64,000 bases of DNA from Streptomyces sp. NBC_01408 (GCF_026340255.1 NZ_JAPEPJ010000001.1:434001-498000); one strand, 5' to 3'. Shown: positions 27,288 through 36,980, counted from the first letter of the stretch. Numbers and translations are program-made. The notes: generated from the sequence alone by a model not told the origin.

Positions 27288-29228
27288 ATGGCTCAAGTGG
27301 AACGGCAGCAGTGGGACGTGGTCGTGGTCGGCGCGGGCGGCGCCGGGCTGCGGGCCGCTATCGAGGCCCGCGAGCGGGGCGCCCGTACGGCCGTGATCTG
27401 CAAGTCCCTCTTCGGCAAGGCCCACACGGTGATGGCGGAGGGCGGCATCGCGGCCTCCATGGGCAACGTCAACGAGGGGGACAACTGGCAGGTGCACTTC
27501 CGCGACACCATGCGCGGGGGCAAGTTCCTCAACCAGTGGCGGATGGCCGAGCTGCACGCCAAGGAGGCCCCGGACCGGGTCTGGGAGCTGGAGACCTGGG
27601 GCGCGCTCTTCGACCGCACCCCGGACGGGAAGATCTCCCAGCGCAATTTCGGCGGCCACGAGTACCCGCGCCTCGCGCACGTCGGCGACCGCACGGGTCT
27701 GGAGCTGATCCGCACCCTCCAGCAGAAGATCGTCCAGCTCCAGCAGGAGGACTTCAAGGAGTACGGGGACTACGAGGCCCGGCTCAAGGTCTTCCAGGAG
27801 TGCACGGTCACCAGGGTCCTCAAGGACGGGTCCGGCGGCGGCTCCGCCGCGGAGCAGCGTGTCTCGGGGACCTTCTGCTACGAACGCGAGTCCGGCCGCT
27901 TCTTCGTCCTGGAGGCCCCGGCGGTCGTGCTGGCCACCGGCGGGATCGGCAAGTCCTTCAAGACGACCTCCAACTCCTGGGAGTACACGGGCGACGGCCA
28001 CGCGCTGGCGCTGCTCGCCGGAGCGCCCCTGCTGAACATGGAGTTCGTGCAGTTCCACCCGACCGGCATGGTCTGGCCGCCTTCGGTGAAGGGCATCCTC
28101 GTCACCGAATCGGTGCGCGGAGACGGCGGGGTGCTGCGCAACAGCGAGGGCAAGCGGTTCATGTTCGACTACGTCCCCGACGTCTTCAAGGAGAAGTACG
28201 CGGAGTCGGAGGAGGAGGGCGACCGCTGGTACGAGGACCCGGACCACAACCGGCGGCCGCCCGAGCTGCTGCCCCGCGACGAGGTGGCCCGGGCGATCAA
28301 CTCCGAGGTGAAGGCGGGCCGCGGCTCCCCGCACGGCGGGGTGTTCCTGGACGTGTCCACCCGGATGCCCGCGGAGAGGATCCGCCGACGCCTGCCTTCC
28401 ATGTACCACCAGTTCAAGGAGCTGGCGGACGTGGACATCACCGCCGAGCCGATGGAGGTCGGCCCGACCTGCCACTACGTGATGGGCGGCATCGCGGTCG
28501 ACTCCGACACCGCGGCCACGGTCGGCGTGCCGGGCCTGTTCGCGGCGGGCGAGGTCGCGGGCGGGATGCACGGCTCGAACCGCCTCGGCGGCAATTCCCT
28601 GTCCGACCTGCTGGTCTTCGGGCGGCGGGCGGGGCTGCACGCGGCGGAGCACGCCACGGCCGCCGGTGAGCGCCCGGCGGTCTCCCAGGAGCAGATCGAC
28701 GCGGCGGCCGCGGAGGCGCTGGCCCCCTTCCAGGCCGCCGAGGGCGCGGAGAACCCGTACACGCTCCACCAGGAGCTCCAGACGACCATGAACGACCTGG
28801 TCGGCATCATCCGGCGCGAGGGCGAGATGGCCGAGGCCCTGCGGAAGCTGGCGGGGCTGCGCGTACGGGCCGCCCGGGCCGGGGTGGAGGGCCACCGGCA
28901 GTTCAACCCGGGCTGGCACCTGGCGCTGGACCTGCGGAACATGCTGCTGGTCAGCGAGTGCGTGGCGCGCGCGGCCCTGGAACGCACCGAGAGCCGGGGC
29001 GGGCACACCCGCGAGGACTGTCCGGCGATGGAGCGGGACTGGCGGCCGGTGAACCTGCTGTGCCGGCCCGTGACTGTCGATGACGGAAAGCTGGCCCCCG
29101 CCGACCCCGCGGCCGACCGGATCGCCTTGGTCCGCACCCGCACCGACCCCATCCGCCCCGACCTGCTCGCGCTGTTCGAGAAGGAAGAGCTGGTCAAGTA
29201 CCTCGCCGAAGAGGAGCTCTACGAGTGA
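27288..29228 (+). CDS. sdhA: Succinate dehydrogenase/fumarate reductase flavoprotein subunit
   Basis: A 646-aa FAD subunit that oxidises succinate to fumarate. The Rossmann motif VVVGAGGAGLRAAIEA is at residues 12-27. His46 in HTVMAEGG is the expected covalent FAD attachment site. The active-site region FHPTGMV, the MGGIAVDSDTAA segment and the GSNRLGGNSLSDLL motif are present. ATG one nucleotide after the upstream stop; the stop overlaps sdhB (GTGA). It is Sdh1-like in operon order (anchor, flavoprotein, iron-sulfur). Confidence 0.93.
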   Translation: MAQVERQQWDVVVVGAGGAGLRAAIEARERGARTAVICKSLFGKAHTVMAEGGIAASMGNVNEGDNWQVHFRDTMRGGKFLNQWRMAELHAKEAPDRVWELETWGALFDRTPDGKISQRNFGGHEYPRLAHVGDRTGLELIRTLQQKIVQLQQEDFKEYGDYEARLKVFQECTVTRVLKDGSGGGSAAEQRVSGTFCYERESGRFFVLEAPAVVLATGGIGKSFKTTSNSWEYTGDGHALALLAGAPLLNMEFVQFHPTGMVWPPSVKGILVTESVRGDGGVLRNSEGKRFMFDYVPDVFKEKYAESEEEGDRWYEDPDHNRRPPELLPRDEVARAINSEVKAGRGSPHGGVFLDVSTRMPAERIRRRLPSMYHQFKELADVDITAEPMEVGPTCHYVMGGIAVDSDTAATVGVPGLFAAGEVAGGMHGSNRLGGNSLSDLLVFGRRAGLHAAEHATAAGERPAVSQEQIDAAAAEALAPFQAAEGAENPYTLHQELQTTMNDLVGIIRREGEMAEALRKLAGLRVRAARAGVEGHRQFNPGWHLALDLRNMLLVSECVARAALERTESRGGHTREDCPAMERDWRPVNLLCRPVTVDDGKLAPADPAADRIALVRTRTDPIRPDLLALFEKEELVKYLAEEELYE

Positions 29229-29998
29229 CTACCTACGACGCACGCTTCCGGATCTGGCGGGGCGACGCCGAGGGCGGGGAACTGCGGGACTTCACCGTCG
29301 AGGTGCACGACGGCGAGGTGGTCCTGGACATCGTCCACCGGCTGCAGGCCACCCAGGCCTCGGACCTCGCGGTGCGCTGGAACTGCAAGGCGGGCAAGTG
29401 CGGCTCGTGCAGCGCGGAGGTCAACGGGCGGCCGCGGCTGATGTGCATGACGCGGATGTCGACCTTCGAGCGGGAGGAGACGATCACGGTCACCCCGCTG
29501 CGTGCCTTCCCCGTCATCCGCGACCTGGTCACGGACGTCTCCTTCAACTACCAGAAGGCGCGGGAGGTCCCGGCCTTCGTCCCGCCGGAGGGGGTGGCCC
29601 CGGGCGCGTACCGGATGCAGCAGATCGACGTGGAGCGCTCGCAGGAGTTCCGCAAGTGCATCGAGTGCTTCCTGTGCCAGGACACCTGCCATGTCGTGCG
29701 TGACCACGAGGAGAACAAGACCGCCTTCGCCGGTCCGCGCTTCCTGATGCGGGTGGCGGAACTGGACATGCACCCCCTGGACGCGGCGGCGGAGATCGGC
29801 CTGGACCGCAAGAGCAGCGCGCAGGAGGAACACGGGCTGGGCTACTGCAACATCACCAAGTGCTGTACGGAGGTCTGCCCCGAGGGCATCCAGATCACCG
29901 ACAATGCCCTGATCCCATTGAAGGAGCGGGCGGTGGACCGCAAGTACGACCCGCTGGTGTGGCTCGGCAGCAGGATCCTGCGGCGTCCGTCCTCGTAG
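29225..29998 (+). CDS. sdhB: Succinate dehydrogenase iron-sulfur subunit
   Basis: A 257-aa electron-transfer subunit. [2Fe-2S] ligands are in CKAGKCGSC and the following LMC. The other clusters are held by CIECFLCQDTCH and CNITKCCTEVCP. GTG at 29225 overlaps the sdhA stop by 4 nt, indicating translational coupling and equal production. It passes electrons from FAD to the membrane anchor encoded at 26450. Confidence 0.93.
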   Translation: MTTYDARFRIWRGDAEGGELRDFTVEVHDGEVVLDIVHRLQATQASDLAVRWNCKAGKCGSCSAEVNGRPRLMCMTRMSTFEREETITVTPLRAFPVIRDLVTDVSFNYQKAREVPAFVPPEGVAPGAYRMQQIDVERSQEFRKCIECFLCQDTCHVVRDHEENKTAFAGPRFLMRVAELDMHPLDAAAEIGLDRKSSAQEEHGLGYCNITKCCTEVCPEGIQITDNALIPLKERAVDRKYDPLVWLGSRILRRPSS

Positions 29999-30029
29999 CA
30001 GCCCCCAGCCGTTCACTTCGCAGGACACA

Positions 30030-33000
30030 ATGCCCCCTGGGATGACGTCGGATGACGTGTCGTCAGGGGGCATTGCGGTGCGGGTGGGGGATCGACTGGC
30101 CGGCCGGTACCGGCTGGACCAGCGGCTCGGGCAGGGCGGCATGGGCGAGGTGTGGCGCGGGTACGACCTGACGCTGGACCGGGCCGTCGCGGTGAAGGTG
30201 CTGCTCGACACAGCGACGAACGACGAGGTGGTGAGCCGGTTCCGGCGCGAGGCCACCATCGGGGCGCGGCTCCAGCACCCGGGGATCACGGTGGTGCACG
30301 ACGTGGGCCGCCACGAGGGCCGGCTGTTCATCGTGATGGAACTGCTTGCGGGCGAGGACCTGGCGGCGCTGCTGGGCCGTACGCCGGGCGGGCTGCCGGA
30401 GGAGACCGCGGTCGGCCTGGCGGCCCAGACGGCGGAGGCGCTGTCCGCCGCCCATGAACAGGCGGTGGTGCACCGCGACCTGAAGCCCGGCAACCTCTTC
30501 CTGCTGCCCGGCGGGCGGCTCAAGATCTGCGACTTCGGGATCGCCCACTCGGCGGACGCGACCGGGGGCTGGACGGTCACGGGCCGGATGTTCGGCACCC
30601 CCGCCTACATGGCGCCCGAGCAGTGGCGAGGCGAGCACGTCGACGCGCGCTGCGACCTGTACGCGCTGGGGTGCGTGCTGTACGCCCTGCTGAGCGGGGA
30701 GCCGCCGTTCGGCGTGGCCGAGTCCCCGTACGTGCTGATGCGCCGGCACATCGAGGACGTGCCGCTCGCGCTGCGGGAGGCGGGCTTCCCGGTGGCCCAG
30801 GAGCTGGAACGGCTGGTGGGGCGGCTGCTGGCCAAGGAACCGGCGGACCGGCCGGAGTCGGCCGATGCCGTCGCGAAGGCGCTGCACGGCCTGGCCGTTG
30901 CCCTCCCGGGCGGGGGCGGGGGTCACGGACAGGAGCGGCGCCACCGGGACCCGGCCCCGGCCCCTGCGGCCCCCGGGCACGCCGCCCCGGCGGGCGGGGG
31001 GCCCGGAGCGGGCCCGAACGCGGGCGCGGCGGACCCTGAGGCCGCCTCGGCCGGCCCGTACGCGGCCACGCGAGGCCTCGGGTCGGCATACGGACCGGCG
31101 TCCGGGGCGGGCGCGGGGGCCGGGACGGGTGCCGGGTCTGGAACGGGTGCCGGGTCCGGGACTGGTGCCGGGTCCGGGACGGCGGCAGGGCCTGGGACGG
31201 GGTCTGAGGCCGGGACCGAAGCCGGAGCTGAGGCCGGGAGCAGGCCCGGAGCCGAGGCCGGGAGCGGGGCCGGGACTGGGCTTGGGGCCGGGGCTGGGCT
31301 CGGGGACGGGACCGGCACTGGCACCGGCACCGCCGCTGCGGCCGGGGCTAGGCCTGGGGCTGCACGTGAGGCCGGCAGGTGGACCGGGACTGGCGCTGGG
31401 AACGGGACTGAGGCCGGGACCCGGGCCGGGAACGGGACGGGGACCGGCACCGGGGCTGCGGCCCGGAATGGGACCGGGACCGGGCCTGCGCCTGGGAACG
31501 GGCCGGGGGCCGGGGGCGGGCCTGCGCCCGGGAACGGGCCGGGGGCCGGGGGCGGGCCTGCGCCCGGGAACGGGCCGGGGGCCGGGAACGGGCCGGGGGC
31601 CGGGAACGGGCCGGGGGCCGGGGGTGCTGCTGCGGCTGCGGCCGTGCCTTTGGGCCTGGACCCGGCCGCGGCTTCGGGCCTGGCTGCGGCTGCCGCGCCG
31701 GCTGAGGCGTCGGCGTCGGCGTCGGCGTCGGTGCAGGAGTTCGTCCGCGGGCTGCTGCACGAGGCGGAGGAGACCCTGCGGACCGCGTCGCCCGGCTGGG
31801 AGCACCTGCGCGTCGAGGGGCTCGCCGTCGCGGCCGACGCGGCCGCGCGCTTCGACGCCGCCCTCGCCGGCCGGCTGCTGGCGGGCGCGGAGCACTACGC
31901 GTGGACCGACGGCCAGGGCGACGGGGCCCGGATCGCAGACCTGCTGACCTTCCTGGCCCGGCGCACCGCCCGGCACGCCCCCGCACGCACCGGTCGGCTG
32001 CTCACCGATGCCCAGCAGGCCCTGTTCACCGTCTTCGGCCCGAACCGCCGGGCCCCGCTGCGGATGGTCGCGGAGGAGCTGGCGCGGGTCTCCCCCGAGC
32101 GCGCCGCGCAGCTCGCCCTGCGCGACTTCGCGGACCACCCGGCCGGGGACCGGATCTGGGCCCGGGTGGCCGTGGCCACCGCGGCCACCGACCTGGCCCT
32201 CGCCGAGGAGCACCTCGCCCGGATCCGCGACACGGGCCTGCGCGCGACGGCCCGTACCGGCCTCGTCGCGGCGGTGGCCCGCCGGGACCTGGGCGCCGCG
32301 CTGCGCCTCGCCGAAGGGGTCGAGGGCGAAGGCGCCCGCGTCCGGGTGCTGTGCGAGGTGGTGGGCGAGCGCGCCGCCGCCGGGGACCCGGCGGGCGCGG
32401 CCGAGGCCCTCGCCCGTGGGGAGGAGGCGTTCTCGCGCTTCGTGGAGGAGCGGGCCGCCCGGCTGCGGGTGGACGCGGCCCGGCACACCGAGCGGGGCGA
32501 GTTCGTACGGGCCGAGCAACTGCGCAACCAGGCGGCCGCGGTACTGCGCCGGGACGGCCGTTCCGGCGGCGACGAGGAGGTCGATCGGGCGCGGACCGCC
32601 CTGTCGGAGGCCCGGGCCCGGCTCGCGCAGGACCCGCACCGCCTCCTGGACCCTGCGGTGGCGCGCGAGCGCGCGGTCGCCGCCCGGGACCTGCCGGACG
32701 CCCCCGAGCGGGCCCGGGAGCTGGCCCGGATCGCCCGGGAGTGCGTGGCCGCCGGTCACTCGCCCTGGCTGCCGGAGGTGGCGGCGGACCCGGGCAGCCC
32801 GCCTCCGCACGACGTGGCGGTCGCCGTGGCGAGCGCCGTCCGCGCGGACTCCGCGACCCGGCCGGGCACGCACGCTCCCGGATTCCCAGGCGCCCGCCGG
32901 TGGTTCACGGCGGCCGTCCCGCTGGCCCTGTGCGCGGCCGGGGACAGCGTGGTGTGGACCTCGGGCGACGAGGTGGGCTCCGTGCAGGCCGACGGCGGGG

Positions 33001-33947
33001 GCACGCGCTGGACGGCCTTCGCCGACGACGGGGTGCCCGTGGCGCCCCTGCCGGGGGACACGACGGCCTTCTGCGCGGCCGACGCCGGCACGGTCTGCGT
33101 CGCGTTGGAGCAGCGTGCGGGTTCCGGCGTGCGGCTGCTGGCCCGGGAGCCCCGGGACGGCCGGGTGCGCTGGTGGCGGGACCTGCCGCAGGCGGGGCCC
33201 GCCGGGCGCGACCGGATGCCGGTGGTGGCGGCCGGCGGGCTGGTCCTGCACGCGGGCCGGGAGCGGCTGACGGCCCTGGACGCGCCCACCGGCGAGGTGC
33301 GCTGGCAGCGCCCGGGCCCGTACCACTCCTCCCTGACGACCACGGTGGACGGGGACTGCCTCGTCCTGGCGGGCCAGGACACGCTGATGGGCCTGCACCT
33401 GGCCGACGGCGCGCTGCTGTGGACCTGGCAGCGCGGCGCGGGCCGGGTCCTGGTGCCGCCGGGCGCCCCGGAGGTGGCCGGGGGGCCGGTGGCCGTGCTG
33501 GACGGTTCGGTGCTGCGCGCCCTGGACCGGCGGCGCGGCGGCGAGCTGTGGTCGGTCGAACTGGGCTCCCCCGCGTCCGTGCTGACCGCGGGATCCGTGG
33601 TGTACGCCGCCGGGTGGCGGCGGCAGGAGAAGGGCGACGTGGTGTTCGCGTTCGACGCGCTGACCGGCCGGGAGCGGGCGCGGCAGCGGATCACGCAGCA
33701 CGACGGCGGCTGCGCGCTGGAACTGCTCGGCATCCGGCAGGGGCAGCTGTACGTGAAGTCCGCGCGCGGCAGCCGTGCCCGGCTCGGCCGGGCTTCCCAG
33801 CCGCCGTTCCTGACCGCCCTGGACCTGGTGACCCTGAAGCCGGGCTGGCAGTGGAGCGACCTCCACATCAGCCGCCGGGACGCGGTGCTGACCGGGGACA
33901 GCGTCGTGCTCCCGCTGCCCACGCTGACGGCGATCGCCCTGCCCTGA
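30030..33947 (+). CDS. Ser/Thr protein kinase with repeat linker and PQQ-type beta-propeller
   Basis: A 1305-aa Hanks-type kinase. Gly-rich loop GQGGMGEV is at residues 35-42, with Lys56, HRDLKPGN (Asp150), DFG (Asp168) and activation loop TVTGRMFGTPAYMAPEQ. A Gly/Ala/Thr/Pro linker follows at about 300-560, with tandem GNGPGAGGGPAP units, then a helical region of about 560-930. A C-terminal propeller has PQQ-like blades (ALDAPTGEVRWQRPG, GLHLADGALLWTWQRG, VFAFDALTGRERA). No transmembrane helix is evident, so it is probably cytoplasmic. ATG at 30030 or the one four codons later. It follows the sdh operon by 31 bp. Confidence 0.9.
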   Translation: MPPGMTSDDVSSGGIAVRVGDRLAGRYRLDQRLGQGGMGEVWRGYDLTLDRAVAVKVLLDTATNDEVVSRFRREATIGARLQHPGITVVHDVGRHEGRLFIVMELLAGEDLAALLGRTPGGLPEETAVGLAAQTAEALSAAHEQAVVHRDLKPGNLFLLPGGRLKICDFGIAHSADATGGWTVTGRMFGTPAYMAPEQWRGEHVDARCDLYALGCVLYALLSGEPPFGVAESPYVLMRRHIEDVPLALREAGFPVAQELERLVGRLLAKEPADRPESADAVAKALHGLAVALPGGGGGHGQERRHRDPAPAPAAPGHAAPAGGGPGAGPNAGAADPEAASAGPYAATRGLGSAYGPASGAGAGAGTGAGSGTGAGSGTGAGSGTAAGPGTGSEAGTEAGAEAGSRPGAEAGSGAGTGLGAGAGLGDGTGTGTGTAAAAGARPGAAREAGRWTGTGAGNGTEAGTRAGNGTGTGTGAAARNGTGTGPAPGNGPGAGGGPAPGNGPGAGGGPAPGNGPGAGNGPGAGNGPGAGGAAAAAAVPLGLDPAAASGLAAAAAPAEASASASASVQEFVRGLLHEAEETLRTASPGWEHLRVEGLAVAADAAARFDAALAGRLLAGAEHYAWTDGQGDGARIADLLTFLARRTARHAPARTGRLLTDAQQALFTVFGPNRRAPLRMVAEELARVSPERAAQLALRDFADHPAGDRIWARVAVATAATDLALAEEHLARIRDTGLRATARTGLVAAVARRDLGAALRLAEGVEGEGARVRVLCEVVGERAAAGDPAGAAEALARGEEAFSRFVEERAARLRVDAARHTERGEFVRAEQLRNQAAAVLRRDGRSGGDEEVDRARTALSEARARLAQDPHRLLDPAVARERAVAARDLPDAPERARELARIARECVAAGHSPWLPEVAADPGSPPPHDVAVAVASAVRADSATRPGTHAPGFPGARRWFTAAVPLALCAAGDSVVWTSGDEVGSVQADGGGTRWTAFADDGVPVAPLPGDTTAFCAADAGTVCVALEQRAGSGVRLLAREPRDGRVRWWRDLPQAGPAGRDRMPVVAAGGLVLHAGRERLTALDAPTGEVRWQRPGPYHSSLTTTVDGDCLVLAGQDTLMGLHLADGALLWTWQRGAGRVLVPPGAPEVAGGPVAVLDGSVLRALDRRRGGELWSVELGSPASVLTAGSVVYAAGWRRQEKGDVVFAFDALTGRERARQRITQHDGGCALELLGIRQGQLYVKSARGSRARLGRASQPPFLTALDLVTLKPGWQWSDLHISRRDAVLTGDSVVLPLPTLTAIALP
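31110..31640 (+). repeat. In-frame coding minisatellite in the kinase linker
   Basis: Tandem repeats within the kinase gene. At about 31490-31580 a 36-bp unit encoding GNGPGAGGGPAP recurs almost identically. It is followed by 18-bp GNGPGA units to about 31620. An earlier, more degenerate GTGAGS-type tract lies at 31110-31330. Length variation here would keep the reading frame. Confidence 0.85.
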
Positions 33948-34012
33948 GCTCGCCGCCCGCGCGGTGATCACTCCGGGTGCGCGGGCCGGAAACCGCCCAT
34001 ACCCTCCGAATT

Positions 34013-36157
34013 GTGATTGCGCCGAGCAGCAGGACGAACAGTCGCGCCACCGCCGGGATATCCGTACGGGCCGGGCTCACCCTGGCCGCCGCGCTCCTCG
34101 CGCTCGGCGGCTGGGGCGTGGCCGGGGCCCCTCCCGCGCGGGCCGAGGATCCCGTCGCCCTGTCCCAGCAGGGGCAGATCACCGACCGCGTCGGGGCGCT
34201 GGGAGACCGCGCGCCCGCCGTCGCCGCCGCGCTCGACAAGCTGTACGCCGACCGCAGCATCCAGCTGTTCGTGACGTACGTCCGCGACTTCTCCGATCGC
34301 TCCGCGCAGAGCTGGGCCGACGCCACCGCGGAGAAGAACGGCCTGGGCCAGAACGACGTCCTGCTGGCCGTCGCGACCGGGGCCCGGCAGTACGCCTATT
34401 CGGCCGATGTCGACTCCGGTTTCACCGAGGAGCAGCTCGCCACCGTCGCGCGGACCGCGATCGAGCCGGCCCTGAAGCAGAACGACTGGGCGGGCGCCGC
34501 CATCGGCGCGGCCAACGGCTACAACGCCGTGCTCGGCGGGCTGCCCGTACCCGTGCCCACCCTCACCCCGGGCCCGGCCGACCCGGGCGGCGAGGCGGGC
34601 GGGGAGAGCGGGGCAGGGGACTTCGTGCTGCCCGTGGTGGTCGTCGGCGCGGCGGGGGCGCTCGGCGCGTACGCGTACAGCCGCCGCAAGCGCAAGGGCG
34701 GCGGCAGCGGCGGGCGCGGTACGACGACCGGTCCGGGCTGGGGCCCGCAGGGGGCGGCTCAGCTGGACCTGCCGGAACTGGACGCCAAGGCCAAGGCGCT
34801 GCTGGTGGAGACAGATGACGCGGTCCGCACCAGCACGGAGGAACTGGGCTTCGCCTCGGCCCAGTTCGGCGACGAGGCGGTCGTACCCTTCATCCAGGCC
34901 GTGGAGTACGCCAAGGGCGAGCTGACGCACGCCTTCCGGCTGCGCCAGCAGCTCGACGACGCCTACCCGGAGGACGACCCCACCCGGCGCCGGATGCTGG
35001 ACGAGATCGTCGCCCGGTGCACCGAGGCGAACCGGCGGCTCGACGCCGAGTCGGCGGACTTCGACCGGCTGCGGGACCTGGAGAAGAACGCCCCGCGGGC
35101 GCTGGTGACCGTGGAGGCGCACTTCCGGGCGCTGAGCGGGCGCACCGCCACGGCCGAGGCGGCGCTGGCCGCGATGGCGCTGCGGTACGCGGACTCCGCG
35201 GCCGCGCCCGTGGCCTCCAACCCCGAACAGGCCAAGGACCGGCTGCTGTTCGCGACGACCAGCCTCGGCGAGGCCCGCGCTGCCGTAGACGCCGGGGACA
35301 ACGGCAAGGCGGCCGTGCACGTACGGGCCGCCGAGGGCGCGGTGGACCAGGCGGCGACCCTGGTCGACGCGGTGGAGCGGCGGGCCCAGGAGCTGGCGGA
35401 GGCGGCCGGGACGCTGCCGGGCGCCCTGAACGAGACGGAGACCGACCTCGCGGACGCGGAGGGGCTGCTGACCGGTACCGCGGCGGGCACGTCCACGGCG
35501 GACCTGCGCGGCCGGATCAGCCGCGCGCGGGCCGTAATGGCCGACGTACGGGAGGAGCAGGCGGCCGGGCGGCACGACCCGATCGACGCGCTGCGCCGCA
35601 TCGAGGAGGCCGACGCGGCCCTCGACGAGGCGCTGGCCGGGGCGCGCGAGCGGGAGTCGGGCCGGCAGCGGGCCGTGGCCCTGCTGGACCAGGCCCTGCT
35701 CTCGGCCCGCAGCGCGATCGGCGCGGCCACCGACTACGTCACCACCAGCCGGGGCGCCGTCGGCAGCCAGGCCCGCACCCGGCTGGCGGAGGCCGGGCGG
35801 CACCTGGAGCGGGCGGTGTCCCTGACGGGCGCGGACCCGGCGGGCGCGCTGGCCGAGGCCCAGCAGGCGGACTCCCTCGCGCGGCAGGCGCAGCAGCTGG
35901 CGGAGCAGGACGTACGGGGCTACCAGGACACGTACGGCGGAAGCCGGTCCGGCGGCCGGGGCGGGGCCGTCCTCGGCGGGATCATCCTCGGCGAGATCCT
36001 GCGCGGCGGCGGCGGCTTCGGCGGGCGCGGGGGCGGCGGCGGTGGCTTCGGAGGCGGTTTCGGGGGCGGTTTCGGGGGCGGCGGCGGAGGCAGCGGCCCC
36101 GGCTCCTTCGGCGGCGGCGGGACCCGCGGCCGCATGGGCGGTGGCGGCCGTTTCTGA
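34013..36157 (+). CDS. TPM-domain membrane protein with Gly-rich tail
   Basis: A 714-aa exported protein when started at GTG 34013 (VIAPSSRTNSRATAG); an ORF 12 codons longer exists and no good Shine-Dalgarno sequence decides between them. A signal peptide (LTLAAALLALGGWGVAG, cleavage near APPARAE) precedes a TPM_phosphatase domain (about residues 45-170). A helix FVLPVVVVGAAGALGAYAY follows, then KRKGG. A long helical region of about 300 residues and a C-terminus of GGGG/FGGGFGG repeats complete it. It lies directly upstream of pspA. A role in envelope stress together with PspA is inferred. Confidence 0.82.
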   Translation: MIAPSSRTNSRATAGISVRAGLTLAAALLALGGWGVAGAPPARAEDPVALSQQGQITDRVGALGDRAPAVAAALDKLYADRSIQLFVTYVRDFSDRSAQSWADATAEKNGLGQNDVLLAVATGARQYAYSADVDSGFTEEQLATVARTAIEPALKQNDWAGAAIGAANGYNAVLGGLPVPVPTLTPGPADPGGEAGGESGAGDFVLPVVVVGAAGALGAYAYSRRKRKGGGSGGRGTTTGPGWGPQGAAQLDLPELDAKAKALLVETDDAVRTSTEELGFASAQFGDEAVVPFIQAVEYAKGELTHAFRLRQQLDDAYPEDDPTRRRMLDEIVARCTEANRRLDAESADFDRLRDLEKNAPRALVTVEAHFRALSGRTATAEAALAAMALRYADSAAAPVASNPEQAKDRLLFATTSLGEARAAVDAGDNGKAAVHVRAAEGAVDQAATLVDAVERRAQELAEAAGTLPGALNETETDLADAEGLLTGTAAGTSTADLRGRISRARAVMADVREEQAAGRHDPIDALRRIEEADAALDEALAGARERESGRQRAVALLDQALLSARSAIGAATDYVTTSRGAVGSQARTRLAEAGRHLERAVSLTGADPAGALAEAQQADSLARQAQQLAEQDVRGYQDTYGGSRSGGRGGAVLGGIILGEILRGGGGFGGRGGGGGGFGGGFGGGFGGGGGGSGPGSFGGGGTRGRMGGGGRF

Positions 36158-36239
36158 CACCTCGTCGCCCCGTCACCGCGCTTCACGCAAGGGCCTGTAG
36201 CGGCCGGTACCAGACCATCCCTCACGCAGGAGAACCGTC

Positions 36240-36959
36240 ATGAGCAAGCAGACCATCCTCGGCCGCGTCACCCAGCTCGCCAAGGCGAACATCAACGCGC
36301 TGCTGGACCAGGCCGAGGACCCGCAGAAGATGCTGGACCAGTTGATCCGCGACTACACGAACAACATCTCGGAGGCGGAGCAGGCCGTGGCGACGACCAT
36401 CGGCAACCTCCGGATGCTGGAGGCGGACCACAAGGAGGACGTTGAGGCGGCCTCCGAGTGGGGCGGCAAGGCCCTCGCGGCGAGCAGGAAGGCGGACGGG
36501 CTGCGGGCGTCGGGCACGACGGCCGACGCCGACAAGTTCGACAACCTCGCGAAGGTGGCACTGGGCCGGCAGATGCAGTCGGAGAAGGAGGCGAGGACGG
36601 CGGAGCCGACGATCGCCGCCCAGACGGACGTCGTGGACAAGCTCAAGTCGGGCCTGGACTCGATGAAGAACAAGCTGACGGAGCTCCAGGCGAAGCGCGA
36701 CGAGCTGGTGTCCCGGGCGAAGACCGCGCAGGCGCAGAACACGATGATGGACGCGGTGAAGAGCATCGACGTCATGGACCCGACGAGCGATCTGAACCGC
36801 TTCGAGGAGAAGGTGCGGCGGGAGGAGGCGATGGCGCTGGGCAAGCAGGAACTGGCCGCGTCCTCCCTGGACGCGCAGTTCGAGTCCCTGGACGACCTGG
36901 GCAAGACCTCGGAGATCGAGGCGCGGCTCGCTGCGCTCAAGCAGGGCCGCGCAGCCTGA
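36240..36959 (+). CDS. pspA: PspA/IM30 family phage shock protein
   Basis: A 239-aa ESCRT-III-like coiled-coil protein that maintains the inner membrane. It begins MSKQTILGRVTQLAKANINALLDQAEDPQKMLDQLIRDY, the classic PspA helix-1 signature, and continues as long amphipathic helices. AGGAG is 6-7 nt before the ATG. It lies 82 bp after the TPM-domain gene and is probably co-transcribed with it. Confidence 0.92.
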   Translation: MSKQTILGRVTQLAKANINALLDQAEDPQKMLDQLIRDYTNNISEAEQAVATTIGNLRMLEADHKEDVEAASEWGGKALAASRKADGLRASGTTADADKFDNLAKVALGRQMQSEKEARTAEPTIAAQTDVVDKLKSGLDSMKNKLTELQAKRDELVSRAKTAQAQNTMMDAVKSIDVMDPTSDLNRFEEKVRREEAMALGKQELAASSLDAQFESLDDLGKTSEIEARLAALKQGRAA

Positions 36960-36966
36960 GCCTCCC

Positions 36967-36980
36967 GGGGGGGGGGGGGG
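36967..36980. repeat. G14 homopolymer after pspA
   Basis: Fourteen consecutive G residues, 8 bp after the pspA stop. This could be a slippage-prone tract, a quadruplex-forming run or a sequencing-length artefact. Confidence 0.85.

Noticed and set aside
30063..33971. 1302-codon frame opposite the kinase gene
   Set aside because: Antisense shadow. The plus strand shows clear kinase and PQQ motifs, and this one shows only Arg/Pro/Gly-rich sequence.
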